Source: Desulfotignum sp.
GTDB lineage: Bacteria; Desulfobacterota; Desulfobacteria; Desulfobacterales; Desulfobacteraceae
Length of the DNA stretch: 63,963 nucleotides
Assembly (NCBI GenBank): GCA_011389575.1
Contig: JAABUB010000006.1
Span: forward strand, 1-63,963
Direction of reading: 5' to 3'
Shown: one piece after another, positions 61,928 through 63,963 of the stretch
Layout: each line of letters starts with the position of its first letter
Position numbering within the stretch: the first letter of the stretch is position 1
Made by a program: the position numbers and the translations under genes
Notes under the pieces: model-generated
The model's database searches: none
Seen by the model: only the letters and a program-made list of their open reading frames with translations
Told to the model about the DNA's origin: nothing

Positions 61928-63010
61928 TCACATCCGGCTTATCAGATCAGCCACACGCCTGGCAGTACGGCCATCCCAGAGATCAGGGATTTTACCTGCA
62001 GGCATTCTGCCGTCCAGGGTGGCGGTGAAGGTGTCAAAAATGTCGGCCGGGGTGCACAGGCGGTTGGTGCCCTGGGTGACAGTGACCGGCCGTTCAGTGT
62101 TGGGCCGCAGGGTGAGGCAGGGGATGCCCAGGTAGGTGGTTTCCTCCTGGACCCCGCCGGAATCTGTGATCAGCAGCCGGGCATTGAACACCAGGTTCAT
62201 GAAATGGATGTATCCCAGAGGGTCGATCAGGCGGATGTTGTCATTGTCTGCCAGGATATGATTCAGGCCGAATTTTTCCAGGTTTGCCCGGGTTCTGGGA
62301 TGAATGGGAAATATCAGGGGCAGGCGCTCGGATATTCTGGCAAGTTCTGTGCACAGCAGCTTCAGGGTGTCGGGGTGGTCCACGTTGGAGGGCCGGTGCA
62401 GGGTGACCAGGCCGTATTGTTTCTTTTGGCACCCGTAATCCAGATAAACAGCCTGAGCTTCAATGCGCTGCCTGGCCATTTCCAGGGAATCGATCATGAT
62501 GTTGCCCACCAGGGTGATCTTTTCATCTGCAACGCCTTCTTTGCGCAGGTTGTCGTTGCCGTCCGGGGAGGGGGTCCACAGATGATCGGCAATGGAATCG
62601 GTGACAATCCGGTTGATCTCTTCGGGCATGGTCCGGTCCCCGGACCGCAGGCCTGCCTCCAGGTGGGCGGTCTGGATGCCCAGTTTGACCGCAGCCAGGG
62701 TGGCAGCCACGGTGGAGTTGACATCTCCCACCACCACCACAAGATCAGGTTTTGTTTCAAACAGCACCTTTTCATAGGCGATCATCACATTGCCTGTCTG
62801 CTGGGCATGGGTACCGCTGCCCACCCCCAGGTGGATGTGGGGGGCGGGCAGGCCGAAATCCGAAAAAAAGATGTCCGACATGTTCAGGTCATAGTGCTGC
62901 CCTGTATGGACAATGACAGGCCCCAGGTTTTTTCTGGAAGCCAGTTCATGATACAGTGGGGCGATTTTCATAAAGTTGGGCCGGGCTGCGGCAATCAGAT
63001 GTATTTTCAT
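61928..63010 (-). CDS. wecB: UDP-N-acetylglucosamine 2-epimerase (non-hydrolysing)
   Basis: WecB interconverts UDP-GlcNAc and UDP-ManNAc for surface polysaccharide. The 360-residue protein has family motifs PNFMKIAPLYHEL, HTGQHYD, VGSGTHAQQTGNVMIAYEKV, VVGDVNSTVAATLAAVKL, HLEAGLRSGDRTMPEEINR, VTLHRPSNVD and TDSGGVQEETTYLGIPCLTLRPNTERP. It is the intact version of the decayed copies at 55850 and 58880. Its ATG overlaps the stop of an upstream hicB-like gene (ATGA). Confidence 0.95.
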   Translation of the reverse strand: MKIHLIAAARPNFMKIAPLYHELASRKNLGPVIVHTGQHYDLNMSDIFFSDFGLPAPHIHLGVGSGTHAQQTGNVMIAYEKVLFETKPDLVVVVGDVNSTVAATLAAVKLGIQTAHLEAGLRSGDRTMPEEINRIVTDSIADHLWTPSPDGNDNLRKEGVADEKITLVGNIMIDSLEMARQRIEAQAVYLDYGCQKKQYGLVTLHRPSNVDHPDTLKLLCTELARISERLPLIFPIHPRTRANLEKFGLNHILADNDNIRLIDPLGYIHFMNLVFNARLLITDSGGVQEETTYLGIPCLTLRPNTERPVTVTQGTNRLCTPADIFDTFTATLDGRMPAGKIPDLWDGRTARRVADLISRM

Positions 63011-63249
63011 GAGGTATGAGGTGTGAGGTGTGAGGGTTGAGGGGTTACAGGTACAGCACGCTCGTTCAATACTTCCAGACAGAGCACGACGGCATCCTGA
63101 ATGTTTGAGATAGCTTCGTCAACTGTATCTCCCTGGGAGTGACAACCAGGCAGCGCTGGACAGCTGACATTATATCCCCCGTCTTCCAGATCCGGTTTCA
63201 ATATGACTTTACATTTCATAGGGTTGTGTTTCTTACTGGTTCGTATCAT
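63007..63249 (-). CDS. HicB-like antitoxin, copy 1
   Basis: An 80-residue HicB-type protein: CKVILKPDLEDGGYNVSCPA, then LPGCHSQGDTVDEAISNIQD, is the typical partial RNase H-like HicB domain. The start may be the internal ATG at 63219 (MKCKVILKP). The end is a TPH/TS-rich tail encoded by a short GAGGTGTGAG-type repeat. No hicA toxin is next to it. Its stop overlaps the wecB start by ATGA, so the two are coupled. It lies in a duplicated block together with its upstream sequence. Confidence 0.82.
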   Translation of the reverse strand: MIRTSKKHNPMKCKVILKPDLEDGGYNVSCPALPGCHSQGDTVDEAISNIQDAVVLCLEVLNERAVPVTPQPSHLTPHTS

Positions 63250-63285
63250 TCTTAAAATTTTGTATTATTCCCATCCTGCAATATT
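63041..63285. repeat. Duplicated hicB block (copies 63041-63285 and 63719-63963)
   Basis: At least 245 bp, covering hicB and about 36 bp upstream of it, recur at an offset of 678 bp with only about ten differences. The match runs to the window edge, so its full length is unknown. Confidence 0.9.
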
Positions 63286-63663
63286 ACCGGGCATGGCTTT
63301 TCCAGTCAAGGTATATGTTTTTGGGAAGTGGATATTTCTGAAAATCAGATCGTCCTGAAGCCCGGAAAACTGATCGATCCCTCCCAGGTTCGCTGTTACC
63401 GTGGCACCCCGTCCTGCTGCCTGTAAAGGCCAAGCTGCATGATCTGCCGGTCAAAAGGCTCACAAGCCACTGAAGCTGGCCAGCAAAGCCTTTCGTGAAG
63501 ACGATTACACCCATGATCAGGTGTTTGACCAGCTTGCTGTGCATGGTGCAGATCCTTTCATCAAAGGTGAAAGATGCGGGGTGCGGTGCAGGAATCCCAG
63601 CACCCGCCCCGGGCGGTTTTCATGCAGTTCAATGAGGTTCCGTATCACATGGGATTTACAAGG
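63250..63663. other. Spacer between hicB copies with antitoxin-like remnants
   Basis: On the plus strand, two short open stretches read EVDISENQIVLKPGKLIDPS (about 63335-63395) and LASKAFREDDYTHDQVFDQL (about 63474-63535). They look like parts of an AbrB-type antitoxin and its C-terminal tail, in broken frames. No intact gene is seen. Confidence 0.35.
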
Positions 63664-63927
63664 TCAATTGGTTTTTGGTGGGGGGAGTGAGTTGTGAGGG
63701 GTGAGTTGTGAGGGTAGAGGGGTTACAGGTACAGCACGCTCGTTCAATACTTCCAGACAGAGCACGACGACACCCTGAATGTTTGAAATAGCTTCGTCAA
63801 CTGTATCTCCCCGGGAGTGACAACCAGGCAGCGCTGGACAGCAGACATTATATCCCCCGTCTTCCAGATCCGGTTTCAATATGACGTTACATTTCATAGG
63901 GTTGTGTTTCTTACTGGTTCGTATCAT
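63664..63927 (-). CDS. HicB-like antitoxin, copy 2
   Basis: An 87-residue near-duplicate of the protein at 63007, differing at a few positions (CNVILKP for CKVILKP, VCCPALPGCHSRG for VSCPALPGCHSQG, IQGVV for IQDAV). The C-terminal tail is longer and ends in unrelated sequence. The internal ATG at 63897 may be the start. Again no hicA is visible downstream; the upstream side is cut by the window edge. Confidence 0.8.
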   Translation of the reverse strand: MIRTSKKHNPMKCNVILKPDLEDGGYNVCCPALPGCHSRGDTVDEAISNIQGVVVLCLEVLNERAVPVTPLPSQLTPHNSLPPPKTN

Positions 63928-63963
63928 TCTTAAAATTTTGTATTATTCCCATCCTGCAATATT

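Overview
This window looks like a chromosomal segment of a sulfate-reducing Desulfobacterota bacterium, most likely of the Desulfobacteraceae type. That placement is inference. It rests on the futalosine menaquinone genes, the Pfa-type lipid synthase genes, the even mix of GC-rich codons with A/T-rich spacers, and the toxin-antitoxin-rich polysaccharide locus. No rRNA, plasmid origin, prophage or CRISPR array is visible.

Layout. 1-5.1 kb (minus strand): a truncated Pfa-like polyketide/polyunsaturated fatty acid synthase (KS-AT), its PfaD enoyl reductase and a XerD recombinase. A Sfp-type phosphopantetheinyl transferase that could activate such a synthase lies at 16.8 kb. 5.1-14.4 kb: an SUMF1-domain protein with a long acidic linker is divergent from a tightly packed operon. 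That operon holds a ParA ATPase, two unrecognised proteins (one a coiled coil with zinc ribbons) and then mqnE, mqnC, mqnF and mqnA of the futalosine route to menaquinone. 14.3-32.4 kb: housekeeping genes (purA, tadA, purB, ald, an IHF-like gene), three tRNAs, a mazEF pair, a J-domain protein with a repetitive linker, an OleD-like reductase, a YihY membrane protein and an HDOD/nitroreductase/FxsA operon. 32.6-39.5 kb: the N-end-rule set aat-clpA-clpS, then secA and an M23 peptidase. 39.7-43.9 kb: an Aap-type amino-acid ABC transporter. 44-52 kb: membrane and envelope proteins, an M48 peptidase with TPRs, an IscU-like scaffold, KhpA, a large TPR lipoprotein and VanZ.

52-64 kb is an accessory polysaccharide locus. 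It has rfbC, rfbA and rfbD (no rfbB here), an intact wecB, and at least two decayed wecB copies plus a further WecB-like tail. Between them are many small toxin-antitoxin modules: two vapBC pairs, mntA-hepT, RES-Xre, two hicB-like genes and fragments. A short palindrome, GGGGTCTGACCCC, recurs near module borders, and two duplicated segments (135 bp and at least 245 bp) show recent rearrangement.

The main unexplained signals are these. First, a family of intergenic long palindromes at about 7.2, 16.4 and 25.8 kb, with half or broken copies at 32.5 and 44.8-45.1 kb. Their arms differ from copy to copy while a CCGGCCCGAGAT-type loop border recurs. Second, the ParA/zinc-ribbon/SUMF1 module fused to the menaquinone operon. 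Third, the palindrome-punctuated toxin-antitoxin and wecB-fragment region. Fourth, a 23-residue micro-ORF coupled by ATGA overlaps at both ends between rfbC and rfbA.
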